From assembly GCF_000963945.1 (NCBI RefSeq), contig NZ_BAMW01000022.1, positions 1 through 64,000 of the forward strand: a stretch of DNA of 64,000 bases. The letters run 5' to 3'. The notes below the pieces were generated by a model. It saw nothing but the letters and a program-made list of their open reading frames with translations, was not told the origin of the DNA and made no database searches. The translations under genes were made by a program, and so were the position numbers. Source of the DNA: Acetobacter indonesiensis (GTDB taxonomy: Bacteria > Pseudomonadota > Alphaproteobacteria > Acetobacterales > Acetobacteraceae). Each line of letters starts with the position of its first letter. Position 1 is the first letter of the stretch. Below are positions 44,273-54,389 of this stretch, one piece after another.

Positions 44273-45871
44273 GTGCCAGCCATCCGTCATGCTTCCCCTC
44301 CCTCTGTGAAAGCCGCATCAAAACTGATGGCATTTTTCAAGCACTTTTCCCCACGCCCTCGGTCACAGCGTCCCGTGCCTGACCGGCGGGAGCCAACAGT
44401 CGCCCCGCCGCTTGGTCAGCACATGCGGCAGGCGGCCAGCCCGGCGGATTTTTCAAAACAGCTTGCAAACGCGCTGCATTCCCCAACCCTCCCGCTGTCT
44501 GATGCCTTTCGCCCCTATCATCCGCCCGCAGGGGTGCGGGGCACGGCGGCCGCCCTAGCGCACGATAGTGCGGCAACAGCACCGCAGGCTCCTTTCGGTT
44601 CAGCCGCAGGTTATCGCACCGCCGTGGCCGAGGGCGTGGTGTTTCCCGGTTATCCGCATCTGGCTGACCTCGCCCAGCGAGCAGAATACCGCCATATGGT
44701 CGAGGTCATTGCCACCGAAGCCACGCGCGAATGGATTACCTTCCGCGCCCGTGGCACCACCAACAAACAGGATCGCATTGCCCAGCTTGAAGCCGAATTT
44801 ACCCGCCTGAACGTGCGCGATGTGCTGCGTCGTATGGCGGAATATGACGGATATTACGGCATGGGGTTACTGTATGTTGACACCGGGCTTGACCAGACAA
44901 CAGGTGGCCGTGAAAACCCGTTACTGCTCAAGCCACAAACCTTTCCCAAAGGCGCGCTTAAAGCGCTGGTGCCCGTTGAACCGGTATGGACCACACCTGA
45001 AAGCTACGGCACCGCAGACCCCTTGCGTACGGATTTTTACCAGCCAACCCACTGGTGGGTTCAGGGAAGCCTGATTCACAGCAGCCGCCTGTTACGTTTT
45101 GTCTCGCGCGATGTGCCTGACCTTTTGAAACCGGCTTATAATTTCGGCGGTGTCTCGCTTAGCCAGATGGCGCAACCCTATGTTGAAAACTGGCTGCGCA
45201 CCCGGCAGTCCGTGTCTGATCTGCTGAACGCCTTTTCCATTGTGGCCCTGTCAACCGACATGGCGGCCTACGCCCAAGACCCGGAGGGCCTGCTGAGCCG
45301 GGTTGAAGCCTTTAACCGTTTCCGCTCCAACCGTGGCACGTTCGTTTTGGATAAAGAGCGTGAAAAACTCGATCTTCTGGCAGCCCCGCTTTCGGGCTTG
45401 GATAAACTTCAGGCCCAGGCGCAGGAGCAAATGTGCAGCGTCGCGCAGGAACCGCTGGTCAAGTTTACCGGCATAACCCCCAGCGGCCTCAATGCCTCGG
45501 CCCAAGGTGAAATCCGCGTTTTTTATGATCGTATCCACGCCTTTCAGGAAAACGTGTTTCGCACGCCCCTGACCACCATCCTGCACATGGTCATGCTCTC
45601 TTTGTGGGGCGAGGTCGATGCCGACATTACCTTCAGTTTCCGGTCATTGTGGCAGATGGATGAAGCCACACAGGTCGAAATGCAGAAAACCCGTGCGGAT
45701 ATAGATGCCCGCAACATCCGCTCCGGCATTGTCACCCCGCACGAAGCCCGTACCCGCACCGCGCAAGATCTGCACAGTCCGTATGATGGCATCAGCCCAA
45801 CACCCCATAGGCCCGATCAGGCCACCGGCAGCTTATCCTCCGCTTCCAAAACGGTATCTCCCGCGTCCTGA
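44273..45871 (+). CDS. Phage portal protein (DUF1073 family)
   Basis: A 532-residue portal, the dodecameric ring through which DNA enters the head. The DUF1073 blocks are visible: [13 protein letters not shown]-type start, [33 protein letters not shown], and the C-terminal [18 protein letters not shown]. The start is GTG at 44273, with AGGAG eight bases upstream; the first 90 residues are Pro/Ala-rich and poorly conserved in style. In related phages the portal follows terminase directly, but here six bacterial-type genes lie between. Confidence 0.92.
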   Translation: MPAIRHASPPSVKAASKLMAFFKHFSPRPRSQRPVPDRREPTVAPPLGQHMRQAASPADFSKQLANALHSPTLPLSDAFRPYHPPAGVRGTAAALAHDSAATAPQAPFGSAAGYRTAVAEGVVFPGYPHLADLAQRAEYRHMVEVIATEATREWITFRARGTTNKQDRIAQLEAEFTRLNVRDVLRRMAEYDGYYGMGLLYVDTGLDQTTGGRENPLLLKPQTFPKGALKALVPVEPVWTTPESYGTADPLRTDFYQPTHWWVQGSLIHSSRLLRFVSRDVPDLLKPAYNFGGVSLSQMAQPYVENWLRTRQSVSDLLNAFSIVALSTDMAAYAQDPEGLLSRVEAFNRFRSNRGTFVLDKEREKLDLLAAPLSGLDKLQAQAQEQMCSVAQEPLVKFTGITPSGLNASAQGEIRVFYDRIHAFQENVFRTPLTTILHMVMLSLWGEVDADITFSFRSLWQMDEATQVEMQKTRADIDARNIRSGIVTPHEARTRTAQDLHSPYDGISPTPHRPDQATGSLSSASKTVSPAS

Positions 45872-45887
45872 TAACGGAGTTCCAAAA

Positions 45888-47348
45888 ATGCCTCTTTCTG
45901 AACCCCCGCTGCCCATCACGCCCAACTGTCCGCCAGCCTGCCAGACCCGCACACCCCAGACGCCCAAACCCGACCCGCCAGATCGGTCTTCGTCTTCCTC
46001 CGTCACGCTGGGGCTTGATGGGTCAGTGCGGCGTATTGATGCTGATGGGCACCTGCATATTGCCACCTGTATTCTGTCAGCCGCTACGGTCTGCCCTTAT
46101 TACGGGCATGAAATTCCCAATGCGGCGGCACTCGGGCTAGACCCAGACCGGCTGTATCAGGTGTACCGAGACCCCGCGGCCCTTGCAGCCGCAGCGGCCA
46201 GCATGGCGGGCAAGCCCATTCTCATGCGGCATCAGCCTGTTTCGGCACAGGCCCACCCCAGTATGCTGACCGTGGGGGCCGTGGGCAGCGATGTGCGCTT
46301 TACCCCACCCAACCTGACAGCCAGCCTGACAGTGTGGGACAGCGCGGCTATCACCGCTATTCTCAACGGGAGGCAGCGGGCCGTGTCGGCCGGGTATCGC
46401 TACCGCGCCATTCCACACACCGGCAGCCATGACGGCACGCCCTACACGCTGGTTATGGCCGATATTGTGTTCAACCATCTGGCTCTGGTCACCACGCCCC
46501 GCGTCACCACCGCCATTATCGGGGACGCCAGCCCCACACAGGCTACGGACCATAAAGCGCCAGAACCGCCCCAACACACGCACTCCGAACCAACCGTGCC
46601 TCTGACGGCACAGGCCGCTACCCCACTCCAGCTTCCCACCCAGCCTATGCCGCAGCGCACAGAGCACCCGGCCACCGCACAGTCTGCTGCGCCACACACC
46701 AGCACACTGTCACGCCCCACAGCGCCCGTCACCCGCACAGTCTCTCCCGCCCTACAGGAGCTTCCGTTTCCTCCCATGCCTCACCGTGAACAACAACCGC
46801 AGGTTGTGCATATGCCACCCATTCAAGCTCTCTCCTCCACCGTGCCATCGGCCCCCGTGGCCCAGAAAACCAGCCAATACGGGGCCGACGGCGCATCAGC
46901 TTCGGCCCTAACCGGCACGGCCACCCATAAGGCGGTGGCGGCCCCAGAACCACACCCACAGGTTGTATCCTCGGCCGTCGCACCCCACGCTGACGGCGCA
47001 CCCGTCGCCGGGCTGGATGCCGCCATTGCACAGGCCGTGCAGCAGGCCGAGGCCGGGGCCATGCGCCGTATGGAAGCCCTTCACACAGCCCGAACCGCTG
47101 TCCGCCCCTTTGTGGGGGATGTGACAATGGATAGCGCCGCCGCGGTCTATGCCTTTGCTCTGCGGGAAAACGGGGTTGACCCGTCCGGCCTGCCAGAAGC
47201 CGCCCTTCAGCCGCTGTTTCAGCAGTTTTCCCGCCTGAAAACACAGGCTCTGGGCACAGGGCAGGGGCCGTCACTGGGGCTGGATTCCGCAAAAACCGTG
47301 TCCTTCCGTGAAGAATTCGGCCTGACCCGCATTACGGTGAAAGCATAA
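45888..47348 (+). CDS. Prohead protease/scaffold protein (DUF2213)
   Basis: A 486-residue protein. The N-terminal DUF2213 domain (about 40-215) shows [39 protein letters not shown] and [13 protein letters not shown] long Pro/Thr/Gln-rich disordered part of about 180 residues follows. The last 90 residues are helical and likely the scaffold ([20 protein letters not shown]). It should shape and process the immature head. The ATG at 45888 has GGAG eight bases upstream; the upstream frame to 45705 overlaps the portal and is not used. Confidence 0.88.
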   Translation: MPLSEPPLPITPNCPPACQTRTPQTPKPDPPDRSSSSSVTLGLDGSVRRIDADGHLHIATCILSAATVCPYYGHEIPNAAALGLDPDRLYQVYRDPAALAAAAASMAGKPILMRHQPVSAQAHPSMLTVGAVGSDVRFTPPNLTASLTVWDSAAITAILNGRQRAVSAGYRYRAIPHTGSHDGTPYTLVMADIVFNHLALVTTPRVTTAIIGDASPTQATDHKAPEPPQHTHSEPTVPLTAQAATPLQLPTQPMPQRTEHPATAQSAAPHTSTLSRPTAPVTRTVSPALQELPFPPMPHREQQPQVVHMPPIQALSSTVPSAPVAQKTSQYGADGASASALTGTATHKAVAAPEPHPQVVSSAVAPHADGAPVAGLDAAIAQAVQQAEAGAMRRMEALHTARTAVRPFVGDVTMDSAAAVYAFALRENGVDPSGLPEAALQPLFQQFSRLKTQALGTGQGPSLGLDSAKTVSFREEFGLTRITVKA

Positions 47349-47351
47349 ATC

Positions 47352-47855
47352 ATGCCTTTTCAAAATCAGGTTTCCACCCAGCCCGCACTGGCTGTTCCGG
47401 GCGATATCGCCTCCCTCAACCCCACAGCAACCTTCCCGGCGGGCGAGGGCGCATTGGTCGCCGCAACCGGAGGTTGTAGTGTTGGCGTGTTTGGCTGGGT
47501 TCAGTCAGACGGCATCAGCGTGGCCAATGCTCCCCCCAGCGGGAACACTGCCGCACCCGACGGCTTTGTCCATCGTGAATTGACGGCCCAGATCAACAGT
47601 TTTTCTGATGAAGCCAGCCTGACCATTCCCGAAGGCTTCCCGGTCACGGTGTTCACAGCGGGGGATTTCTGGGCCACCAGCACCACCGCCGCCACACCGG
47701 GGCAGGCCGTTTTTGCCTCTACAACCACAGGTAGTATTTCTACTGCCGCCGCAGGCAGCACGGTGGCGGGTGCCGTGCAGACACGCTTTGTCGCCGCTTC
47801 CGTCTGTGCCGCAGGTGAACTTGTCAAACTCTCCACATGGAGCCACGCAGCATGA
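47352..47855 (+). CDS. Head decoration (cement) protein
   Basis: A 167-residue structural protein, Ala/Thr/Gly-rich and mostly beta in style (MPFQNQVSTQPALAVPGDIA, TIPEGFPVTVFTAGDFWA). The length, composition and position between prohead protease and major capsid gene match the structural cement proteins of related phages, which stabilise the head lattice. Only three bases separate it from the upstream stop; its own stop overlaps the capsid start. Confidence 0.82.
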   Translation: MPFQNQVSTQPALAVPGDIASLNPTATFPAGEGALVAATGGCSVGVFGWVQSDGISVANAPPSGNTAAPDGFVHRELTAQINSFSDEASLTIPEGFPVTVFTAGDFWATSTTAATPGQAVFASTTTGSISTAAAGSTVAGAVQTRFVAASVCAAGELVKLSTWSHAA

Positions 47856-48889
47856 GCCACTTTCCTTCAGAACTGGCCGAACTCAACCGCCTTGGCTTCA
47901 TCATGCCAGAGGCCCGTGGCCTGATTGCCAACAGCCTGCTGGCGTCAGATGCCATGGCGCTTGACGCCCAGCCCAGCCTTTCCACCACCGCCAATGCAGG
48001 CATCCCCGCCTTCATGAGCGCATGGGTTGACCCCGCGCTTATCAAGGTCGCTTTCGCCCCCATGCGTGCGGCCGAACTGCTGGGTGAAGTGCGCAAGGGC
48101 GACTGGGTAACCCGCACCGCCATTTTCCCCATGCTGGAAACCACAGGCCAGGTCAGCAGCTATGGTGACTGGAACACAAACGGGCAGGTCAGCCTTAACC
48201 CGTCTTATCCGGAACGTCAGTCCTACCATTATCAGGTTTTCCTATCCTGGGGGGAAATGGAACTGGCGCTGGCAGGGCAGGCGCGGCTGCAATGGGTTGC
48301 CAGCCTGCGTGAAGCCGCAGCCCTGAAGCTGAACAAGTTTCAGAACCAGACCTATTTCTACGGGGTGAAGGGGCTGCGCCTGTATGGCTACCTGAATGAC
48401 CCCCGCCTGCCAGCGGCCATTACACCCGCCATCAAGGCCGCAGGCGGCACAACATGGGACACCGCCACGCCGGAAGAACGGCAGGATGACGTCATTGCCC
48501 TGATCAACCAGTTGCGCAAACAGACCGCCGGGCTGGTGGATACGGAAACGCCCATGGTGCTGGGTCTGTCCCCTACGCGCATGGGGCTGCTGACACGCCG
48601 TAACAGCTTTGGCCTGTCCGCAGCATCACTTCTGAAAGATACTTACCCCAACCTGCGCTTTGTGCAGGCTGTCGAATACGGAGATACCGCCGCCAGCACC
48701 GTGCAGTCCATGCAGGTCATGGCCGAGCATGTTGATGGCCAGAAAACCGCAGAAACCGCATTTACGGAAAAACTGCGTGCCCATGCCGTGGTAACCGATG
48801 CCTCCGCATGGAAGCAGAAGCTGTCACAGGGCACATGGGGTGCCATTATCTACATGCCAGCTGGCATCGCCACCATGAGCGGCCTGTAA
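47852..48889 (+). CDS. Major capsid protein (DUF2184)
   Basis: A 345-residue HK97-fold-type major head protein of the DUF2184 family. Recognisable segments are PAFMSAWVDPALIKVAFAPM, RAAELLGEVRKGDWVTR, YQVFLSWGEMELA and the C-terminal GTWGAIIYMPAGIATMSGL. The ATG at 47852 overlaps the cement stop (ATGA) and is preferred over the in-frame start five codons earlier. A stable hairpin follows the gene, as often after abundantly made capsid mRNAs. Confidence 0.92.
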   Translation: MSHFPSELAELNRLGFIMPEARGLIANSLLASDAMALDAQPSLSTTANAGIPAFMSAWVDPALIKVAFAPMRAAELLGEVRKGDWVTRTAIFPMLETTGQVSSYGDWNTNGQVSLNPSYPERQSYHYQVFLSWGEMELALAGQARLQWVASLREAAALKLNKFQNQTYFYGVKGLRLYGYLNDPRLPAAITPAIKAAGGTTWDTATPEERQDDVIALINQLRKQTAGLVDTETPMVLGLSPTRMGLLTRRNSFGLSAASLLKDTYPNLRFVQAVEYGDTAASTVQSMQVMAEHVDGQKTAETAFTEKLRAHAVVTDASAWKQKLSQGTWGAIIYMPAGIATMSGL

Positions 48890-48919
48890 AACCCGGTCCC
48901 CGCAACCGGGCATGGGAAG

Positions 48920-48949
48920 GGGAGGCGGCAAAATATTGCTGCCTCTCCC
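48920..48949 (+). terminator. Hairpin after capsid gene
   Basis: GGAGGC-GGCA and TGC-TGCCTCTCC arms around AAATAT. There is no T-run behind it, so it may be an mRNA-stabilising or attenuating hairpin rather than a full terminator. Confidence 0.5.
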
Positions 48950-49182
48950 ATCCCTATCATTAATAGTCCCTGTCGTTAATAGATTGCCAAGTCAGCATCT
49001 TTTCAAAATGGCTGTATCCTGCGTTCTCTGCTGGCGTGGGCAAGTTTTGCCTCATGTGCCCACTGTCACGCGCCGCGCCAGATGATTTCCCCCAGTGTGC
49101 GCCGCCCGACCCGGTATCAGGCGTATCCTGCTGACAATTCCTGTTCAAACTATCTATCCCTCAACCAGACGGAGCCCCCTTC

Positions 49183-49503
49183 ATGGCCATACCCGCAACA
49201 GTCACCATCGGTTGCAAACTGCCCAACGGCCTTGTGCTGCAACTGGGCCAGACCCGGCACGAACTGGCAGGCATCCGTGCCAGTGCCGTGATTGGTGGCT
49301 ACGGCCTTACTACCATCCCGGCCGAATTCTGGTCTGCGTGGTCCCGCCAGTATGCGGCCTATCCTCCACTCATGCAGGGCCTTATTTTCGCACAACCAAC
49401 GGTTGAAAAAGCATCGACCCAGGCACGCGAACAGGCTGGCCTGCAAACAGGAATGGAACCCCTTAACCCGCAGACGCCTGCTCCCGGTATTTCGCCTGTC
49501 TAA
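49183..49503 (+). CDS. Hypothetical phage head protein
   Basis: A 106-residue protein starting MAIPATVTIGCKLPNGLVLQ. The opening beta part and the AVIGGYGLTTIPAEFWSAW segment are of the type seen in small proteins between capsid and neck genes. The exact function is unknown. The ribosome-binding site is GGAG about eight bases upstream. Confidence 0.7.
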   Translation: MAIPATVTIGCKLPNGLVLQLGQTRHELAGIRASAVIGGYGLTTIPAEFWSAWSRQYAAYPPLMQGLIFAQPTVEKASTQAREQAGLQTGMEPLNPQTPAPGISPV

Positions 49504-50279
<776 letters not shown>

Positions 50280-50308
50280 ACCATCCACGCCCTGAACAGG
50301 AGCAGTGT

Positions 50309-50890
50309 GTGACCCTCATCCTGCAAAACACCACACAGGCCCGCGCCCTGTTGCGTCTGCTGGCTGGCCCGTCAGGCACACGACAGACCCCGTCCGGGCA
50401 AATACCCGCGACAGACCCGGGTGCAGCGCCTGCGCAAAACAGACCGTCCGTTAAAGCGGGTTTTCTGAAAGGCTCTGCCTACCCAGATGGAACCCCAATG
50501 GCGCTGGTCGCAGCCGTGCAGGAATACGGGGCGACCATTCGCAAAACCACTCACGCACGGACCGCTGCGCGAAGTGTTATCCCGCCCCGCCCGTTTCTTC
50601 GCAATGCAGTGACACAAGACGCACAGAAATGGCGGACGATTTTCAAAACGACTTTGCAAAAAAGCCTGACATCTTCGGGTAATCCAACCACCATGGTGCA
50701 AACCCTGCGCAACCCGACCCCAGCCCTTCACACTACAGGCCAAGCCATGCAGGCCAGCATTACCCAATCCCTTCAGGCGTTGCACGCGCCCCCAAACGCG
50801 GCCAGCACCATTGCCCACAAAAAATCTGACAAACCGCTGGAAGACACAAAAGCGCTGCTGCACGCAATTGCTTTTCAGGTGGACGCATGA
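50309..50890 (+). CDS. Virion morphogenesis/neck protein (gp10-like)
   Basis: A 193-residue protein starting VTLILQNTTQARALLRLL. The central KAGFLKGSAYPDGTPMALVA, AVQEYGAT and IPPRPFLRNAVT segments match phage head-tail joining proteins that bear the E-Y/F-G...R-P-F pattern. The GTG start is chosen because AGGAG lies six bases before it. The stop overlaps the next start (ATGA). Confidence 0.8.
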   Translation: MTLILQNTTQARALLRLLAGPSGTRQTPSGQIPATDPGAAPAQNRPSVKAGFLKGSAYPDGTPMALVAAVQEYGATIRKTTHARTAARSVIPPRPFLRNAVTQDAQKWRTIFKTTLQKSLTSSGNPTTMVQTLRNPTPALHTTGQAMQASITQSLQALHAPPNAASTIAHKKSDKPLEDTKALLHAIAFQVDA

Positions 50891-51261
50891 ACGGCCTGTT
50901 CAGCATGGCGGCCGCAGTCACAGCCGTACTGCTGCCGCCGGTTCTGGCAACCCTGCGTGCGCATGAGGGGTGTATCACATTGCCCGATGGCAGCACCCAG
51001 CCACGGTATACAGACCTTCTGGTCACAATCCGCGTGCAACCCGCTTCCAGTGCTGATCTGACCCAGACCGAGGGCCTGAACCAGAGTTCCGATAACTGCT
51101 TCATTTATCTGCCCGGTACTATCAAAGGTCTTGACCGCACACACCAGTTTGGCGGTGACAGCCTGATATTCGACGGCTCCGAATGGCTGGTCACCGGCCA
51201 GCCCGAACTATGGGGAGGCACCGCATGGTGCAAACTTCTGGTTACACGGCAACTGCCATAA
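50887..51261 (+). CDS. Hypothetical neck/head-closure protein
   Basis: A 124-residue protein, beta-rich toward the C-terminus (GDSLIFDGSEWLVTGQPELW). It overlaps the upstream gene by four bases and the downstream one by 37. The position between two neck-type genes suggests a head-closure or tail-stopper role, which is inference only. Confidence 0.65.
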   Translation: MNGLFSMAAAVTAVLLPPVLATLRAHEGCITLPDGSTQPRYTDLLVTIRVQPASSADLTQTEGLNQSSDNCFIYLPGTIKGLDRTHQFGGDSLIFDGSEWLVTGQPELWGGTAWCKLLVTRQLP

Positions 51262-51923
51262 CCCAAACGCCCCAGACGGCTAACATTACCACCGCAATAC
51301 GGGCCTTTCTGCTGGCTATAGTACCGCCCGACACGCCCGTGCAACTGGCACAACAGAACCGCACCGTGGCCCCGTCTGGGCCGTTTGTGCTTGTAACGCT
51401 CCTTAATCGTCAACCGCTTGCCACTGTGGCCCAAACCGATACGGCCACAACCAGCCGGTTTTGCCTGCCGGAAGATGTAACCGTGCAAGTCAGTCTGTTC
51501 GGCCCCGGCGCAGGCAATAATGCGCAGCGTCTTGCAACCCTGTTTCGGACCCCCTGGGCCTGCCAGTTTTTTGAAACCCTGACTAGTGCACAGGACTCAC
51601 CCCAAGCCGAAACAGGGCTGACAGTGGCTGACTGGCTGGCTAACCCGCCCAGTCCGTCAAATGCGACGGCACATGCTTCAACAGCTACAGAGACGGGCAG
51701 CCAAAACGCACCAGTCATTACACCAGCCCGCATTGCGCCGCTTTATACCAGCGCGCCGCGGCAAGCTCCGTTCATTTCTGGCGAGCGGCAGTTTGAAGAA
51801 CATTGGCTGCTAGACCTGCATTGTCAGGTCAACACTCTCCTCACGCTTCCCACCATTATGGCCCCTGCTGCCAGCGTTGCTCTGGTTCAGGCCGAAACCG
51901 TCACGGATAAGCCCACACCATGA
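51225..51923 (+). CDS. Neck/tail terminator-like protein
   Basis: A 232-residue protein with the pattern of phage neck terminator proteins: FVLVTLLNRQPLATVAQ, DVTVQVSLFGPGAGNNAQRL and TPWACQFFETL, then a C-terminal HWLLDLHCQVNTLLTLP. These cap the tail tube at the head-facing end. The ATG at 51225 has GGGGAGG six bases upstream, so it starts within the preceding gene. Its stop overlaps the sheath start by four bases. Confidence 0.8.
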   Translation: MVQTSGYTATAITQTPQTANITTAIRAFLLAIVPPDTPVQLAQQNRTVAPSGPFVLVTLLNRQPLATVAQTDTATTSRFCLPEDVTVQVSLFGPGAGNNAQRLATLFRTPWACQFFETLTSAQDSPQAETGLTVADWLANPPSPSNATAHASTATETGSQNAPVITPARIAPLYTSAPRQAPFISGERQFEEHWLLDLHCQVNTLLTLPTIMAPAASVALVQAETVTDKPTP

Positions 51924-53077
51924 CCCTTCCCATCAGTTCCATCGTTTCCGTCACACCTGGCGTTATTGCGCCGGGCGGCACCATCAGCCTGCTTACCGGT
52001 ATGGTATTTTCTACAAATGCGGCCCTTTCTTCCGGTGTTTCCATTTTCACCACAGCGGCGGATGTCGCAGCCCTGTGCGGCGCTGCCAGCGCCGAGGCCG
52101 CCATTGCTGGCGTGTATTTTTCCGCCTATACCAACGCGCAGGATACCCCTGAAAAACTCTATCTTTTTCAGCTTCCCGCCACACCGATAGATGCGGAATA
52201 CGGCACGTATCTGACAACAGCCGCCGCAGCGGCCACAGATTGGGCACCCTTCCTGTTCGCGCAGGAACCCTCGGCCACGGCCAAAACCCAGATTGCCGCA
52301 TGGATGGCGGCCAACCCCAATCGCTACTGGGGCATTGTGCCAGATGCCGATGCAACCGTGCTGAAACCAAACGCCAGCACCAGCTTTGGGGCCACAGTCA
52401 AAGCCCAGTCCACACCGGGTCTAACATGCCTGTGCAATAACGATGGCACCGGTCTGCTGGCCGGGGCGTTGTGCCTGGGGTGGGCCGCCAGCCTGAACCC
52501 GCAGCGGTCTGGTGGTCGCACCACGCTGATGTTCCGCAACAATGGTGGCGTAACGCCCACCAGCCTGACCACATCACAGGCCGAGGCCGTTCTGGCCAAT
52601 GGCTACAGCTTTTATGGCAGTTACAAAACAGCAGACAGCACATTCAGCTTTCTGAATAACGGGGCGGTGTCCGGGCCGTTCAAATGGGCAGACAGCTATA
52701 TCAACCAGATCTGGATGAACGCCAGCTTCCAGTCAGACCTGCTGAACCTGTTTTCCAGCGTCGGGCAAATTCCCTATACAGCACAAGGTGACTCCCTGAT
52801 TGCGACCGCCGTGCAGGGCACTATTGATACCGCGCTGGCATTCGGGGCCATTCAGCCCAACGTCACACTGTCCGCATCTGAAGCACAGGCCGTCAATGCA
52901 CAGGCCGGGCGCAGTATTGACGGCGTTCTGTCCACCCGTGGCTGGTATCTGCTGCCCGGTGCGTCTGCTGCATCTGCCGCAACCCGCGCCAGCCGCGGCG
53001 CTGTGCAGGGCCGCTTTTTCTACACGGATGGTGAATCTGTGCAGTCCATCACTCTGGCATCGGTAGAGGTTCAGTAA
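51920..53077 (+). CDS. Tail sheath protein (DUF3383)
   Basis: A 385-residue contractile tail sheath. DUF3383 landmarks are SIVSVTPGVIAPGG at the start, KLYLFQLPATPIDAEYG, FYGSYKTADSTFSFLNNGAV and WADSYINQIWMNASFQSDLL. A contractile sheath shows that the phage is myovirus-type. The start overlaps the upstream stop (ATGA), and the tube gene follows two bases after the stop. Confidence 0.92.
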   Translation: MTLPISSIVSVTPGVIAPGGTISLLTGMVFSTNAALSSGVSIFTTAADVAALCGAASAEAAIAGVYFSAYTNAQDTPEKLYLFQLPATPIDAEYGTYLTTAAAAATDWAPFLFAQEPSATAKTQIAAWMAANPNRYWGIVPDADATVLKPNASTSFGATVKAQSTPGLTCLCNNDGTGLLAGALCLGWAASLNPQRSGGRTTLMFRNNGGVTPTSLTTSQAEAVLANGYSFYGSYKTADSTFSFLNNGAVSGPFKWADSYINQIWMNASFQSDLLNLFSSVGQIPYTAQGDSLIATAVQGTIDTALAFGAIQPNVTLSASEAQAVNAQAGRSIDGVLSTRGWYLLPGASAASAATRASRGAVQGRFFYTDGESVQSITLASVEVQ

Positions 53078-53079
53078 TC

Positions 53080-53517
53080 ATGGCCGATTATGACATTACA
53101 GCCGCTAATTCGGTTTTTACCATAACAGTGCCGGGGCTATATAATGCCCCCGTAACACTGCAAAATTACGCCGCTGACCGCGCGTTTGAAACGCAGGCGC
53201 GTGAACTGGCTGAAACCGCCATGAGCATCGACGGCTACCTGAACGCAGGCTGGGTGCCAAACCCCGTCACACAGACAATTTCTCTGGCAGCCAGTAGTGA
53301 AAGTGCGTTGGTGTTTGAAGCCATTGTCATGGCGCAGGATGCCAAGCGCGGCCTGTACCGTATGGGGGCTGAAATCCAGATTCCGGCTATCGGGCGTAAA
53401 TATACCATGGTGCGCGGCCTTCTGCGCTCCATCGTCAGCGTGCCGGGGGCAGGGCGCGTGCTGGAGGCTCGTCATTTTGAAATCACATGGGAACGGGTTC
53501 TGCCCGCCGCCATCTGA
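53080..53517 (+). CDS. Tail tube protein (DUF3277-like)
   Basis: A 145-residue protein, the usual tail-tube length, starting MADYDITAANSVFTITVPGL and ending with HFEITWERVLPAAI. Its place directly after the sheath gene and before the tail-assembly chaperone is the standard tube position. It should form the rigid inner tube along which DNA passes. Confidence 0.87.
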   Translation: MADYDITAANSVFTITVPGLYNAPVTLQNYAADRAFETQARELAETAMSIDGYLNAGWVPNPVTQTISLAASSESALVFEAIVMAQDAKRGLYRMGAEIQIPAIGRKYTMVRGLLRSIVSVPGAGRVLEARHFEITWERVLPAAI

Positions 53518-53719
53518 TAGCAAAAATTCGATATTCGGAAAAATGCAGAAAGCTGGAGGCAGTATTCTGCGCTGATGGGGATGCTGTCCGCTCTGTGGTG
53601 TCACGGTCTGCTGCTGTTATGCCTGCGGCATCACGGTCCGGTCTTTCCTCTGTTACCCTGCCAGCGTCCTTCCGGCATCATGGCACCTAGCAGACCTTTT
53701 GTGCAGAAGGTTTATTTTG

Positions 53720-54178
53720 ATGAAAACGCTTGATTACACCCATTCAAAACCCGGTGCAGATAACGGAAAATCCTTCCGCCTGACACGGATGGACGCGTTC
53801 GCGGCAGATCAATGGGCCCGCCATTGCCTTCAGGCCGCCATACGCGGCGGGGCCCGCATAGGGGCAGATCTGGCACAGGCGGGGCTGGCCGGTCTTGCCA
53901 GTCTGGGGATTGAAATTTTTGGTTTCATGGATGAAGCCGATCTTGATAAAGCCCTAAACCGCCTGATGCAGTGCGTGACCATTCGGCCAGACCCGAACAC
54001 ACCAGATATGACACGCGCCCTTATTGCCGCAGATTTTGAGGAACCGGAAACACTGGGTCTGGTACGTTCAGAAGTGTTCCGTATGCATGTGGATTTTTTG
54101 CTGGCCGCCGCACACCATCTTTTCCCCGTTGTGGCGGCCCTTCTGCACGACAAAGCGCACAACACGCCCACTGCGTAA
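53720..54178 (+). CDS. Tail assembly chaperone, short form (G-type)
   Basis: A 152-residue, mostly helical protein (FAADQWARHCLQAAIRGG, SLGIEIFGFMDEADLDKAL) located between tube and tape measure genes, the standard site of the G/GT chaperones. These coat the tape measure during tail assembly. The ATG at 53720 follows GAAGG. The zero frame ends at 54178, but the -1 frame stays open beyond and codes for a plausible T domain (next entry). Confidence 0.85.
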   Translation: MKTLDYTHSKPGADNGKSFRLTRMDAFAADQWARHCLQAAIRGGARIGADLAQAGLAGLASLGIEIFGFMDEADLDKALNRLMQCVTIRPDPNTPDMTRALIAADFEEPETLGLVRSEVFRMHVDFLLAAAHHLFPVVAALLHDKAHNTPTA

Positions 54179-54357
54179 ATATCTCCCCCACACTGGCAGC
54201 GCTGGTCTCTGCCGGTCTGGCAACATTGCATGACCTGAAAACGGTTTATGATAGCGAAGATGCTTACATTCTTCTCGAAATCCTGTCTGTCAGAAACTGG
54301 AACACCGCGCAGGCAGGGCAGGGTGCTACCCAATCCCACCGTGTGCCGTTTGGCTAA
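53720..54357 (+). CDS. Tail assembly chaperone, -1 frameshift product (GT-type)
   Basis: If the ribosome slips back one base near the end of the short form, it reads on to the TAA at 54355-54357 and makes about 212 residues. The added -1 frame carries NISPTLAALVSAGLATLHDL and TVYDSEDAYILLEILSVRNW, which look like a real protein domain and match the style of T extensions in other phages (SxEDAYxLLEI). Two X-XXY-YYZ slippery heptamers in correct phase lie at 54094-54100 and 54121-54127. The frameshift is a known rule for this gene pair in tailed phages; its exact site here is inferred. Confidence 0.65.
54094..54127 (+). promoter_or_regulatory. Candidate -1 ribosomal frameshift sites
   Basis: T-TTT-TTG at 54094-54100 and T-TTC-CCC at 54121-54127, both in phase with the short chaperone frame. 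The first is the stronger slippery sequence. The -1 codons just after them are Arg-rich, so a later or different slip cannot be excluded. Confidence 0.5.
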
Positions 54358-54389
54358 TCTGTCTCCATCCCGCAGGGAAGTGCATCATC

